DNA from: Prunella strophiata
Taxonomy: Eukaryota; Chordata; Aves; Passeriformes; Prunellidae
NCBI GenBank assembly: GCA_036583965.1
Contig: JAZBQD010000013.1
Span: 7,825,763 to 7,889,762, forward strand
Direction: 5' to 3'
Length of the DNA stretch: 64,000 nucleotides
The notes beneath the pieces are model-generated. The model made no database searches. It saw only the letters and a list, made by a program, of their open reading frames with translations, and was not told where the DNA came from. Of this stretch, positions 1-12,897 are shown piece by piece (the stretch's first letter is position 1; each line of letters begins with the position of its first letter). The position numbers and the translations under genes are program-made.

Positions 1-496
1 CTTGTTGCAGCTGTTTTACTGTGCATTCTGCAGAAAAGGTCTCTGGCTGAGCAGAGCAATCCTCTGCAAGGCAAGACAGTTGTGCTGCCCCTGAATCACA
101 GTGTGGCTTTTTTGCTTTTTTGTGTGTGGTATTACATGCCTCAAAAAGATCATCTGCCTGTGTCATTTCAGACTTGCAGGGAGGAGGTGACAAGTGGCTG
201 CAGTTCTCACTGTCCTGCACAGGGAGGGCCATGCTGGGCTCTCACAGCTCATCTCTGCTGTGACAGAGAGCAAATGATAAATAATTTTTTCTTTTCCCAT
301 GAGGGAGTTCACCTCCAATATTGTTCAACAGAAGTCTCTTAAAAAAATTATTAGAAATTAGTTTCAACCTCAACTGGGTCTTTGTCACTGTAGATAGTGA
401 GGAACTGATGTTCAGGTCATAGTTTACTAAGTGGTTCTTTTCCCTAAAATAAATAGATCACCCATCTAGACTGTTTTTTGGTTTTTTGGTTTTGTG

Positions 497-517
497 TTTT
501 TTTTTTTTTTTTTTTTT
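497..517. repeat. Poly-T tract
   Basis: A run of 21 T follows a GGTTTT-rich lead-in. It is a simple repeat. Birds lack active L1-type poly(A) retroposition, so it is unlikely to be a retrogene tail. Confidence 0.9.
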
Positions 518-3500
518 CAGTGACCTGTAATGAAGTCAAAGTCCTTCATAAATGAGCAAATGGGTTGGCATCAGTCAGTGAAGTAGGCCTGTGATGAATC
601 TCAGCCTGCCCCTCAGTTGGCTTTCCTTGGTTTGCTCAGAAGTGTTCTGTGTACCACAACCCAAAACCCACTGTGCAGAGCACCCTGAGTTCCAGTGACA
701 GGTCAGGGAAGGCAAGGGATGAAATCAGATTACAAATATTCTTGGCAATCCTCTCAGCTCTTTGAAGAGATTGCTGCTTGTCTCTTCACTACTCATTTTG
801 TCTTCTGCTGCTGACTGCAGTGTAGGAGCATCTGATTATTATAGAAAAGATGTGGGATTATTATACTGAAGCAACTAAAACAGTCAAACTTGTTCTTGGC
901 ATGATCCAAAGCCTGTTAAAGCTGGTAACAATCTCTGCTTTCATTGCTCAGCCTTTCCTAACTCTGTCCTCCACAAGAAAAGCTGTGTTGGAACATCTGA
1001 AGAGCCTGGTGGGTGCGTGTAAAGAGCCACAGGCTAAACAAGTCTGTGCAGTATTTACCAGAGACACTGAGGCTCCTGGTGTCATTTTAGTGCAATCAAC
1101 CTGGCAGGAAGCAGTGTGCTTCCCTGGATTTGGGGGTCAGCTGGGCACTGTCCTGTGCTTCAGCCCCTGGGAGCTGCTGCTGGCATGAGGCCAGAGTGCA
1201 GGATCACAGAGTGCAGTCCAGCTCATCCCTCCCACAGCAGGGAATGCTTCTGTGACATCCCAAATCCCCACTGGAATTTGGGATATGCTGCACATCTGAG
1301 TCTGAGGGTGCCCAGGCAAAATGTCCTGCTTGTAGTGCAGACAATTGTGGCCTCCCTGGCTGGAGGAGCTGTGGTCAGAGGGCTGGGGAGCAGCAGTCCT
1401 GTGGCTGCAGGAGTGCTGGAATGCTTCCCCTGATTGCAGGCTGCAGCACAGAATGAAGGGACTGTGTGGGAGAGAGAGCTCTGTGTCCTGTCTGCAGCTT
1501 CACCCCAAAGCTGTGATGGGAAATCTTACAACTCATTCAAGACTTTTTCCTTAGCAATGTCCTTAATCACTTCCCAGGATACTACTTTTTTCCTTCCCTT
1601 TCTCTTCATGCTGAGGAGGTAGCTTTCTCCTAAGTGGGTTGTGCTAAGAGCTTATCCCATCTGACTCAGCTCTATCCAGTACTCTGCTCTGAGTCAATCC
1701 CTTCCTAGGAATGCTGTGATCACTGTTACTGGTAGAGACCTTTAACTCCAGCTGGACAAAGCTGGCAGCTTTGGGCTTGGAGTCATGTCAGGGCTGTGAA
1801 CACAGCAGGGTGGGAGCCTGTGCCAGGCAGTTGGGATCTGCCCAGCAGTGCCAGTGAGGAGCTCAGCATGGCTGGGAGCACCTGCTTGAGCTGCAGAGAG
1901 CCCTTACAGACATCCCTTCCTGCTGCTGGGGGGTGTCCCAGCTCAGGCAGTGTCTGTGCTGCTTGGTGGCCATGGCTGCTCTGGAGGTGCAGGTCTGCAC
2001 AGCCCTGGAAGGGCTATCTCCACAGAGGTGTTGTGACAGAGAGGTCACTGTGACCAAAAATAATATTTGAGGCTGTGTGTGTGACAAGCTAAACCAGCCT
2101 ATGCTCATATTTGCTGAATTAGCTGCAGCACCTGAGGTGACTTCTTGTGCTCCTGCACCATCTGTGGAAGGACAGGCTGAGCTGGGACAAAGCCAAGCAG
2201 CACAATCAGTCTGTCCTCACTGCTCTGGGCCACCAAGGTGAGTTTGTTCTGGATCAGCACAATGAGGAGAGCAGGGCTGAGGTAACAAAATCTCTAAAGA
2301 GCTACCTTGCCCTGTAGGGAACTGAGCAGTCCTTGGCATTATTTTGTACAAAATACTGATCATGACAGCTCCTAACTGCAGGGGATTTTCAGAAGCCTCT
2401 GGGGATTTTGTGTGAACATCTGTTTTTGGTAAAGCATTTCCTTCTAAGAGAACAGCCATGCAAACAAGCTATTCCTCAGTGTGTAGGATTACACTGCTTT
2501 AACTGCATTTGCCAGGTAAAATTCTCTGTTCTGTGTGGGTACTGGAGAACACTTTTGAGACATTTCTTTCCTGCAATCTGTTCTTCCATGGATCTACAGC
2601 CTCCTGCTAGCCTTAGCTGCCTGACATGTTACAGACTGTCACCTTAGCTTTTCCTTAATAAAGATGTTCTTTGCCTGTTTGCTCATGGGTCTTCCCTGCC
2701 ACTCCAGAGGTTTAAAAGAAAGAATGAGTTCAGGTTAAATTACATTAATGTGCAAATATGTACTGATTTCATCTACAGAACACTCTTACAGCTTCCTCCA
2801 TAAAGCTGTACAAACAGCAGTAATCCTTCCCTCCCTGGACCCCATCAGTCACCAGCATTCTCACTCTGAGATGGTGAACTTTCTGTGACACCAGAGAGTC
2901 TTGCCCGTGGGTGTGTAATGCTCTTATTGGTGCTGCAGAGGTAGGTGTAAGGTGCTGGAAAAAAATCTCATTCCTTGTTTCTCAGGCTTGCCCTCATCTA
3001 CTCACTGAACAAGATCAGCTGTGGGGCTTGGTGTCCCCTCCTTCACTGCAGGTATCAGATGTGCAGGGAGGAGGGCAGAGAGCTGAATGATGAATGAGGC
3101 AGAGCCCAGTTTAGCTGATGAGATGTTCTTTGATAGACAGCTTTCATGTCATAAAAGGCTTCTGGCATGTAGGAAAGGAGGAGCACCTCAAGGACACCAC
3201 TGCAACCTGACTTTCCTGCTGTGGCTTTCCAAAGCTGGGAGCAGCAGGGTAATTTACAGTGGCTCTCTTTGCCTGTGCTGCTCACCATCTGGCAGGGAAC
3301 CCCTCTGCTCCTCCTGGCAACACACAACACTCAGGTACATTTAAACCAGGCTTCTGCAGAAGCAGGAACAGGTCATTACTGAATGCACCTTAAAAACAAG
3401 GCTCTGTCCAAGGTTTATAGCAAATATGGCTTTCCTGAAATACAAGGCTGTGAGTAAAATAGGGACATCAGTGGAGATGATCACAAAGCCACCTCCCTTT

Positions 3501-5094
3501 TGGTGTGGAAGCTGCTGAGGCTGTGCTTGCCAAGGCACAGGACTTGCTGTTGATCTCTGCAAAACCTGTTATGCCCTGGAGGCCTTTCATGTGTCTGTTT
3601 AATATTGCAATTACACTTGTGTCTTTGCAGGTGAAGGCCAGGGGCTTGTTGCACTGAACTTAATTATATTAGTACATGATTTCTCTTCTCCAAGCCTTCT
3701 TTAAAGATGACTCTGTATTTCATCCTTGGTGCCTGAGGAAAAGGACTGTCTGCTAAAGATGTTTTTAATGATGGAGGTGAGCAATTCTTTAACAAGATGG
3801 GACCTTCCTTGCTGAGACACCAAAACTGGTGACAGCTTTAGCTTAGACAGCCACGTCAGAGAAATGAGCTTTGTAGATTTTAAGTTGTGGTGTCTTCTTG
3901 GAAGGTCCTGTTCTCTGGCTTGCTTTCCTCTTGTGCATGTGTTTGCAAGCCTTGGCAGTGTAAATCCCCTTAGAGGGAAAGCTGTAGGAGGGGATCACCT
4001 GAAGCCTAAGCTGTGTGGAATCCAGGATGAGGTATTTGTTTAAGCATCTCTGCTGACAAGCCATGACCCTTGGCTTGCTTAGTGCTGTGTGTGACCCTGG
4101 TGGGTAAGAAAAGCCACTCAGTAAAGAAGTGCATTTCTGGAGAGCAGCAGAAAGATTTCCTCACAGTTTGGCTCTTGTATCTCTGCACTATCTGTAAGCT
4201 GGATAAAAGCCTTGGAGGAATGATTGTCTGAGCAAGATTGAATCTGGAAGAGAGGCTCATGGATCCCAGGAAGAAACTGGCTGTCAGAATGTAGTATTGA
4301 CTTGAAGAAAGGAAGTCCTTGGAGGCACTATTGACTGTCATTACTGATGTAGTGGAGACTGCCTAAAGTGCCATTTCTTGAGAGTGGCATCATTTTTTTG
4401 CTGTACTTTTTTTTTCTTTTTTTGGTCTCCTCCTTTTTGCTCTTGAAGAGGGTTGGCAGAAAAGCAACACGAGCACGTGTCATGTGTGAACTGACAGCAC
4501 ATGCTGAGCTGGAGCCTGCTGAGGGACTTCTGAAATGAAGGGCAGAGAGGGGGTCCTGAGGGACTGAATTTAAGGCTCCCCTCAGCACATACCAGGCTGG
4601 AACTGGAAGTGTTTCCAGCCCTTTTTTGCAGAGAACAAACTCTTCCCTGGACTCTGCCAAATGCAGGAGCTGTGAGGCTTTTTCTTTCACCTGCCCACAT
4701 TAGAGTTTGCCCTCAAAAGTGGGGCTTCCATTCAGGAGATGCAGTGCCAGGTCACAGACAACCTGAGACAAACCTGGTGTCTGTGGTAGAAAATGTAGAG
4801 GGAGGAGGGTGAAGGATCTCAATATTAATTTAAGAGTTGGCAGAAATAGCCCAAGGGAAAGTGAATACAGCTGCCTCCCTCCTGTTTGTCTCTGGTATTC
4901 CTCCACTTGCTCTCTCAAAGCTGAGCCTAAAACAATAGGGGGAAGAGCTCATGGCCCTTTGGGAATGCTGGCTGTTCCCAACTCTTACAATTAGGCTGGG
5001 CAGGGCAGCACTAATTGAAACAACCCTGTCCCAGCCCAAGGGGCCATCTTGGTGTTTGGGATGGAAATTTCAAAGCCACTTGGTGGACATGTAG

Positions 5095-5160
5095 TTTTTG
5101 TTTTTAGTTGGTTTTTTTTTTTGGTGGGGTTTTTTTGTTTGTTTTTTTTTCTTTTTTTTG
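5095..5160. repeat. T/G-rich low-complexity tract
   Basis: About 65 bases consist almost only of T with interspersed GG pairs. It is a simple low-complexity tract with no other signal. Confidence 0.85.
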
Positions 5161-6550
5161 GTCTCCAAGGAGGCCCATCCACATTTCTTTGGTGGCATGC
5201 AAAATATGAATTTTAAGTTCTCTGGCTTTAGTAATGCATTTCCTGAATTTCAAAAATCCCTCTTTGCAAAAGTTAGTAATTTTGGTTAGGGTTCTGTTTC
5301 CATTTGTCTGCTTTCAGACAACTCAACAGCTCCTTCAGAACATAATGACTTTGGGCTGTGCATTCCACAAAGCTGTATCCAAAAAGTCCTTGAGAAGTAT
5401 GTGGACATTTATTGGAGTCATAGAGCAAAATTCCAGTTTCTCATGTACTTTCCTAATGGCACAGTCTGAGGATAAGAAATATAATAGGCTTGTGCATGTT
5501 AATACTTTCCTTATCCAGCATTTAACTTTGTACTAAATAAGTTCTAAAGTCCCTCACCCCTTAATGAGGTGCCTTTGGGAACTGAGTACCTATTAGTAGC
5601 CTACTGACCTGTTCTGGTGTCCTCATCTAAAACTGGGGTAGGATGGCAGTACCCAGTCAGCTACAAGCAATCTGTGCACACTGATAATTCTTCTCAGGAT
5701 GTTAGATAAAACCAGACATGCCCTATTACCACAACAATGTGGGAGGGATAGGAAAAGGTTGCTGGCCAGGCTGCTGGAGATAGTGGGTAGTGTGAGGATG
5801 AAAAGGCAGGAGAGATTGAGGAAGGGTGATACAAGATCCCACCTCTTATCACAGCTCCTCACATTGGTTTGCATTCCCCTGGGGGTGTCTGGCACTGTGG
5901 GGTGTCCCAGCTCAGTGTCTGGCTGTTCTCCCCCAAGGACACACTGGCTGGGATACTGAAGTGACTCAGTGTTTGGATGTCTGCACATGCTTTCAGGCAG
6001 AGGGTTTGCTGTGTTGTCCATGGCCTGAGATGGTTTTGGATAACCCTGTTGCCCAACTGTCTGGTTAAGCCTGATGTAGGTAGTCCTTGTTTTGCTTCAT
6101 CTAAGGAGGTGAAGGAAGCATTTTGAGGAAGCTGTTAAAATCACATTCTTGATTTGAGATGCTTTTTCTTCCCTTTTCTTTTTCCAAAAGGAAGATGCTT
6201 TTTTGGAAGTGATTTTATGCTTATCCTTGAAATCTCTTTTCCCTGTATTTCCCCATCTGGATGCAGTTAGGCTTTACATCCTCTTCCCTGTGACTCAGCA
6301 TGCCTCTGTGGCCTCAACCCCCAAGGCTCTGCTCCAGGGCTCTCTTGGAAGCACCATCCCCTGTAGAGTGTGGCTTCCTGGCTGCTGCCATTTGGCTTGG
6401 GAACCTGGGTCTCACTGACTTCAGCAACTCTGTCTTATCTTCAAGGTACTTCTCAAGGTTTTAACTCAAACTTTGGAAATGGTCTGGCACCCACATTATC
6501 TGCAGAACTGACTCTGCTGCCATGGCAGCTGAGATTGGTTGGACAGGAGG

Positions 6551-6565
6551 AAAAAAAAAAAAAAA
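6551..6565. repeat. Poly-A run
   Basis: Fifteen consecutive A follow GGACAGGAGG. It is a simple homopolymer with no gene attached. Confidence 0.9.
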
Positions 6566-6746
6566 GTAAAACTATTTTGGTCCTAATTAGAAACACTGAG
6601 GAGAAAAGAATTGAGGAATATGTGTTCAAAACTTAGCCAGCTCTGCTCATGGCCTGTCTGGGAGGCAGGAGACACTCAGAAGGCTGTTGGGTCTCAGATT
6701 CTCTTGCTCCCTGGCAGGGGCTGCAGTGACCAGCCCAAGCTGAGCT

Positions 6747-6772
6747 GGGGTGGGAGGCAGAGTGGGTGGGTG
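6747..6772 (+). other. Possible G-quadruplex motif
   Basis: Four G-runs of three or four (GGGG-T-GGG, then GGG-T-GGG) lie within 25 bases, with one central loop of about nine. This is near the usual G4 pattern but has a long middle loop. It has no gene context. Confidence 0.3.
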
Positions 6773-6780
6773 GCTCTGTG

Positions 6781-6875
6781 GGACAGGAAACCAGGGCACC
6801 CAAATCAAAAGGAGTTTGCCAAGGTCAGAGGGTGGGTTAGTGGCAGAAGTTGACCTGAGTCATCTGGAGCCCGTT
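6781..6875 (+). mobile_element. Decayed MIR SINE fragment
   Basis: The order of words follows the MIR core and 3' half. It has AGGAAACCAGGGCACC (from the GAGGAAACTGAGGCAC motif), then TTTGCCAAGGTCAGAG (from CTTGCCCAAGGTCACAC), then GGTTAGTGGCAGAAGTTGA, then a TCATCTGGAGCCC tail. The collinear series of four matches makes chance unlikely, although each is diverged. MIR is an ancient tRNA-derived SINE shared by amniotes and long inactive. The assignment comes from remembered consensus, not a search. Confidence 0.65.
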
Positions 6876-9770
6876 TTTTGGGGGAGTTCCAGAGGTGTCA
6901 GAAAGCAGACACAGCATCTCGTGGTGCCTCAGTCCTGGCTCTGGAGGCAAAGAGGAGGCTGAGGCTTTGTGCCCTGCTGAGCATGTTTGAACAGCACCCT
7001 GATGCAAGGCACTTGATTCCCAGGGAAGTTTGCCAGAATCCTGGCAGTGACTGAAGGCAGGAGTGAAAGTAGGGATGGGGCTGTTTAAAACAGCTCTGCT
7101 CTTGCCTTCTGGAGAAGGTCACCAAAGGGGGGGGTGAAGTGGACATTTGCAGGAATTGGATACTTGACTCCCCTTTGTGTCTGAAAAATGTCCATCCTGG
7201 ATTCATTTTCCCCTGAAGGGGAAAGCTGTGTGCTAGACTGTCCCATTCCACTGCAGCAGACATGGAGATCTAGTTAATTTAAGTGCCTCTTACTTCAGCT
7301 GAAACATATTTGCAATTGGAATACCATTCCTGCTCACTGAGCAGAGTCCTGGAAGCCACAGGCTTTTGTGTGAGAGATCCAATTATAATGCAAAAAGAGA
7401 GATGAGGTGAGTAAAGCTCTCCCCACAAATTCTGGGAGGGATTTCCTGCATGAGGCCAGCCTTGACCTTGAGCATTCCCAAGTCCTTTCCCTGGGATGCT
7501 GACCCAGTATTCATAAATCATTTGAAGCATGAAGTGATCTTTTTATTTAATAAATAATAAAAAAAAAGTAATTGGATTGACATAAATTAAAGCTGAGTTA
7601 ACCTGTCTGGAATAATTGGATTGGTAATAATGGGCAGCAGTGTGGATTGAAGTAGGTCACAGTTTAACCCGGAGGCCTGCAGAGGCTATTTTTTTCCCCT
7701 ACTCCTCCCCTCCCTTGCCTTTTTTTTTTCTTTTTTTCCCCCTCTGAGAGCACAAAGAAATGTGATGGGAGGTAGATAACCAGTGTGTGCTGTGTGCATG
7801 GGGCTGCTCATATCTGGGGAATTGCTTCAGGGGAGCTCCAGTTCCAAACTTGGATGTTCCTGAGAATAATGTTCCCTGGTTCATGGCTGGGAAGTGACAG
7901 ACAACTGTGACAGAAGCTGTATTGTACATGGTTGCAGTGATAAATCATTTCACAGGGATTAACCCTCTATCCTTGCCATACTGTCCTTACATATCACTGA
8001 TACAGAAAAGGCTGGAGGAGCTGCTCTTGAACAGGGGCTTTCCAGTGACAATGAAATGTGTAAATCACTGGGGTTTGGGGTTGCTCTCTCTATTATTAGC
8101 ATATCTATAAATGCTCCCCCTAGGTATTCTATGTATTTAAGTTTGACTGGACTCTTCTTGTGTCCCTGGGTGACAGCAACAGTGATAAATAACCATAGTG
8201 TTGAATAAAATCAGGAGTTTTAAACTCAAAGTAGCTTAAAGCTATTTTGCATTGCTCTGCTTCTGACTTGAGACCTTCAACCCTCTTTGACTACTGGTTA
8301 GAAATGATGAGTACTGCTGAAGTGCATCCAAAAGGAGTGATTCCTCCAACCCCTTGAAAAATATCCCAGGCTTGGGAAGTAACTCTAGGATTGCTTCAAA
8401 GCAGTTGCATGGTCCTCTCCCAAGACCTTGATTGGAAGCATTGCTGCATTTGACACCATATCCTTCACTCCAGTGAAATCCAAATCCATCCAGGCACAGA
8501 TGTTATGCTAAGCACATGAGAAATCTCGTCTCCATTGGGATAAAAACATTTCCAAAGGAACCACTTCCCTCAGAGTGGCAAGAGGCCAAGAGTACCACTC
8601 AGGCAGTTGAAAAATGAGCTGTGTAGAAATCCTCTTGAGATGAAACCCTCCTCTGATCCTGAAGCAAGCAGGATATTGAGAATATGTGCTAAGGAAAGGT
8701 TCATGTAGGAAAGGTTCTTGTCCCTGTGGTGTGCCCTGGGAAGGGCTGTAGAAGTGGACATGCTGCAAACCAAGCAGGGATGAGAAGGCAGCACAGCAAG
8801 ACCAGCCCTCCTTTCTCATCCAGGCCATTTGTGTCTTGTTTGCTTTATTCTGTAAGAAATTGGTGATGACTCTGTAGTTGCAATAGCTGCTTTGTTAGGT
8901 GAAGTTAACTGGACGGTTTTCAGTTCTTGTGGCCAAGTCTTCTGCCTTTCCAAAATTGCCTTAGTTCTGATTGTCACGTTAAAACCACTTGCTGCAAATG
9001 GCTTATTTGGAACAGTGGTTGGTGTAAAACGTGTCCTTAGCCATGCTGGATCACCTGCTTGGCAGGGAAAATAGGTTTGGAAGAATTACTTACCACTCTA
9101 GAACTTTCCTCTGCAGCCACACCCTGACACTGCTGGGCTCAGTGATAAATTCCTTGTGATTTTGGTGGCACACTTGGTACAAGTAACAATTTTCTGTGAG
9201 CAGGCAGTGCATCCATAGCTGGAGCAAGGGCTGCCTGTCCATGCTGTGCTGGGGCTGCCCCCTCAGTGCCCCATCACACTCTGTGCTGGGCAGCTCCTGG
9301 GGAAAGGATCAGCAGTCCCTTTGCCCTGCCAGGACAAGGGAGGGCTGAGGGACAGGGAACACTCCTGAGTCACCATCTGCTCAGGAGCAGTCCAGCTAGA
9401 TGCTTTTTCTTTGCCTAGAGCTGATGGAAAAACTCACAGCGTGGACTTAAATAATTAGGAGATGCCTGGCTTTGCAGCAGAGAGTCACTTCTTTCCCTGC
9501 TGACCTTGGCTGATTAGCAAATATTTGGTATTATTTGTAGAATCCTATCAAAGCAGCCCAGAGGTATTCATCTGCTTAAAAGCCTCTGGGAGATCTCTCT
9601 CCCCCAGTGGGGGGATTGCCCATCCTGGCTCTTCAAAGCAGGTTTTTTGATGAGCTGATGGGAGATGCACATTTAAGATCTTGTGGTTTTTGATGCCTTT
9701 TTTTTTTTTCTCCCCACCCCCTTTCAAAGAAGGGAGAAACTTAACATCCCACTAGTCCCTTTGTGGCAGT
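6876..9770. other. Non-coding stretch, no gene seen
   Basis: No coding or RNA gene signal. It contains a G8 run (7127-7134), A/T-rich sequence near 7535-7630 and polypyrimidine tracts (7714-7742, 9697-9710). ORFs are short and unrecognised. Confidence 0.65.
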
Positions 9771-9932
9771 TTGGAAGTTAAATTTACCAGGACCATTATC
9801 TTTAACAGCTGCTGCTGTCTGACAGATTGAGTTTATAGTCGGTCTTATAGGCACTAAAATCACTTTTATCCTTGTGGGTCCAATTTCAGAGCTATTCAAT
9901 TTATTATCTCTAACAGCTTAACAGCTGTTCTC
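9771..9932. promoter_or_regulatory. Candidate conserved non-coding element (E-box rich)
   Basis: The block changes texture from its CTG-rich surroundings. It is AT-rich and non-repetitive, holds an imperfect TTTATAG / TCTTATAG duplication around a CpG, and ends in AACAGCTTAACAGCTGTT. That end contains a perfect 10-bp palindromic E-box (AACAGCTGTT, 9920-9929). CAGCTG is the site class of myogenic and neurogenic bHLH factors. The enhancer role is inference, since no alignment was available. Confidence 0.35.
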
Positions 9933-10389
9933 CCCACTCCCTCGTACCCCTCTGCCCCTCACTCCCTCTGGCTCCCCAAAGCTCAAACCTAAGGGTCACC
10001 CCTTAATCCTGGAGGCAGGAGCAGGGATGTGCACGTGTTCTTCCAGCAGCACCTGGAGCTTTACTGGAGGCAGGCAGCCTCCCCTGATGGAGGAGGGCCC
10101 TGCTCTGGCAGTTTTTTCCAAGTGGAGCACCAGGCCATGGCCATCTCACAAGAGCTGTTCCTTTCTCAGCACCTTGGCAGAGGAATCTCCATCCCTCAGT
10201 TCCCTCTCAAGCAGAGATGTTAAAGCTTTGTCTCCTCAGCTGGTGAGGCCATTGTGCACCTTGGCAGCAATTAGTCAGCTGTGTTAATGGGCCAAAGGGA
10301 GGCTTGTTCTTGCTGCAATCACTCCCTGCACACGTTTCTCCTACCACCTTTCCCACCCGCCCTATCCCCTCATTTTTCTCGCCGCTCTG

Positions 10390-11260
10390 CAGAAGCATTG
10401 ATTTATTGTGTGAGTAGACACTGTGATGATGAGATAGATTGTGAAAAATTGCTGAAAATTAGTGGCAAGAATTCCAAGATGGATTTCCCTTATTTCCCTG
10501 TAATGGTGGTACATGATCTATTACACCTTGGCTGGGGCTAAGTTTCCCTGAAGTTAATGGGAGGCTTCCTGTTGACACGTGTAGTCTTCGGATCAGACCT
10601 GTGGAGTTTTGGCACTTGTCAAGCGATAGCAAAATCTCAGCAAGTCTTGTGGCACAAAGGAGACTATTCAGACCTGTCACTGAGTGTCTGTTTCATTCTT
10701 TTAATCTTCTCCTCGGTTCTATTCAAGTTCTTATGCTGCTCTTGTTCCAGTGGTGCCCGAGTGCCCTCCAATGGTGCTAATGCTCCCACAAAGAGATAAT
10801 AATGATACCCGGCTGCTTCAGAGAGTCCCTTTCTGCTCTGCTTCATTTCCCTTCCACCTTGCAGACAGTCTGATTATACCCCGTGGCTATTCCTACTCTC
10901 TTGTCAGCTTCAGAAAGGAAGAAAGAAGTCATTAGAAACCAACGAAAATGTTAATTGTATCATAAATCTCTGAACAGAGCAGCGTTTCAGCAGTTTATTC
11001 TGATTTGGGTGTGTGGCAGTGCAGCTAAATCTTCTTTTCTTTTTCCTGTAAGTCACTGAAAGGCTCAGAAAAGATGGAGGAGACAGCCTGGTTTGCCAAA
11101 GCTGTTTGCAACATCAAATAGGGCTGCACAGTCTCAGCATTTAAGCCTTAGACCTAATTTGGAAGCAATACTTAAAGAAGTACCGAATAAATTCTGTACG
11201 GTTTTTCTTTTTATTAGGCTGAAATAAGTGTTTGCATGCTCTTTTCCAGTGTGTGTTTCA
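10390..11260. promoter_or_regulatory. Long candidate conserved non-coding block
   Basis: About 870 bases retain roughly ten CpGs (for example near 10577, 10620, 10711, 10756, 10808, 10879, 10941, 10982, 11181 and 11198), whereas flanking DNA has only a few per kilobase. The sequence is complex, with AT-rich stretches (10395-10470, 10935-10970, 11160-11220). An open frame covers part of it (to 10541) but has no recognisable domain. CpG retention without a CpG island is what purifying selection on a distal element tends to leave. I infer a CNE, possibly two adjacent ones. Confidence 0.45.
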
Positions 11261-11261
11261 A

Positions 11262-12130
11262 GAATGGCTTTAAAGGCTTATGGGACTGAGAGCACATCCA
11301 GCACAGTAGCCTCTCTTCAGAAGAGTTGGGCTGATGCATCTTCCTAGCAGAGGAAAGGCATCAGTAACAGTGTGACCGTGTGGCCAGGGGACTCACTCAG
11401 TTGTGTCAAAGAAACTGTAGAGTTGGATTTTAAAAAAGGAGGTCTGGAACTACAGCAAGGGGTGCTGGAATTGGAAGAAAGGCTCAGAGCAGAGGGTGCT
11501 GCCAGCTCTCCTTGCAGAGGCTGCTGGAGCATGGAAACAAGCTGGTGACCTTGGAGAGACCCTAATCCATGGTGTAACTGGGGGTGTATTGAAGGGAAAT
11601 CACTGAAGTGATTTCAGATGGATAAAATGGGTAAGTGTGATCTGCACAAGCTCAGGGAGTGCTCTTTGCTGTCAGCACTGGGATAATGGAAGTGGAGGAA
11701 TGAATGCCTTTCCTTCAGGCCAGTGTCCATCCAGAGCTCCCACCCTGTGCTGGGACTGTCCTTCTCAGGTGTGGCTGTACTGAGGAGTCCCACATCCAGC
11801 CTGTGCTGCCCTAGCTGAAGCAAATTCCCACTGCTGGATAACTTCAGCAGAGACTTGGCAGAGCCAGGAGGGATCTCAGGGCTCAGGAGTGGCACAGACC
11901 TTGCAGGCAGGTGGGTGGCAGCCCCAGGATGGGGACTGCAAGGTCTGTGGAGAGGCACAGCCACTGCTTTGCCTTCCCATCAGGTTCTCATGGGTTCAGG
12001 TCCAGCTGCTCTCCACCATGTGCACAGGTCTGTGGACATGCTTTGTGCTTCCATCCTTTTTACTTTTCTCCTTATTTCAATCCAGTTTGACTGTGGCCAG
12101 TCCCTGGTAGACAGGAGGGAGGGAAGAGGA
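11262..12130. other. Non-coding stretch, nothing recognised
   Basis: CTG/CAG-biased, CpG-poor filler. No exon, repeat family or motif cluster stands out. Confidence 0.6.
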
Positions 12131-12330
12131 GGGTTAATCCAATCCTTTTATCTTGCCCTTTGTCTAATTAAAACCACAACAAATGGCACAGTTTAGGTTT
12201 AAATGTAATTGTGTTTAATGAAACATTAAGGGCAATTAAAGGAGTTACCGTGGCAGCCTCTCTATACCCTCCAGGGTTATAATGGTCTGATGAAGTGCTC
12301 GTACTGGCTCTCTTGGCAGGGGGCTGTTAA
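12131..12330. promoter_or_regulatory. Candidate conserved non-coding element
   Basis: An AT-rich block with a bicoid-type TAATCC (12135-12140), a homeodomain TAATTA (12165-12170), further CAATTAA and GTAATTG words and two retained CpGs (near 12249 and 12300). Composition differs sharply from both flanks. Enhancer function is inferred from composition and motifs only. Confidence 0.4.
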
Positions 12331-12897
12331 TTGTGTTAGAAACTGATAGTGGTTTTCTTTTAATACTGAACTTTCTCTGGGTATCCATCTCACAGGCATT
12401 TGCTTGTGATCAGTCTCTGGAAGTTGGGAGCAGCACATGGTGGCTGCCCAGGAGGATGGATGGGGCACTGGGGGTGCTGAGGCACCCCTTCCCCTTGGCT
12501 GAGCCCCTGAGCTTTGCTCTGCACACTCACTGGAGGCACCCATTGGAGCCCTGAGGCCTAAGTTCCCTTTCTGGCCTAATATTATGCTGGGTTTATTGCT
12601 CATGGGAGACAATGCCTTATGTTTTTTGCCTGGGAAAGGTTGTCCTGATGTAGTCAAGTTAGTTTGAGAGTTGTCAGCAAAAGGGAAAACATATTGTGCA
12701 AACTGGGATGATTCATGCTTGTAAATATTATATAGTTACTATCAATCTCAGACTTTTAGGAGAAGCACCTAGAGGTCATTGCTGGAGATTTCACAAACAC
12801 AAAATTTGGCACCTTCCTCCTTAAAATGCAGCTTGAATTTAAAGCCAGTTCCTCACATTTCAAGACTTTGACTCATGCCTGACTCATGCTGTTTTTA

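Larger units (their letters stand above)
1..6780. other. Non-coding stretch, no gene seen
   Basis: No exon, RNA gene or family-level protein similarity is recognisable. Open frames are at most about 130 codons and overlap on both strands. The stretch is CpG-poor and built of CTG/CAG/TGG-type words typical of bird intergenic or intronic DNA. It holds poly-T tracts (497-517, a T/G-rich run at 5095-5160) and a short poly-A run at 6551-6565. The poly-T tract at 497-517 is followed by CAG and so mimics a splice acceptor, but no coding frame follows it. Confidence 0.7.

Noticed and set aside
497..520. Poly-T plus CAG as a splice acceptor
   Set aside because: Several homopolymer T tracts end in CAG or AG by chance. 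None is followed by a recognisable coding frame.
10281..10541. 86-codon frame over a CNE-like block
   Set aside because: Could be read as a small exon, but the translation matches nothing I know and no splice-supported continuation is visible.
10755..10778. GTGCCCTCCAATGGTGCT as a CTCF site
   Set aside because: Two mismatches in the core, so weaker than the sites at 14966 and 41704.
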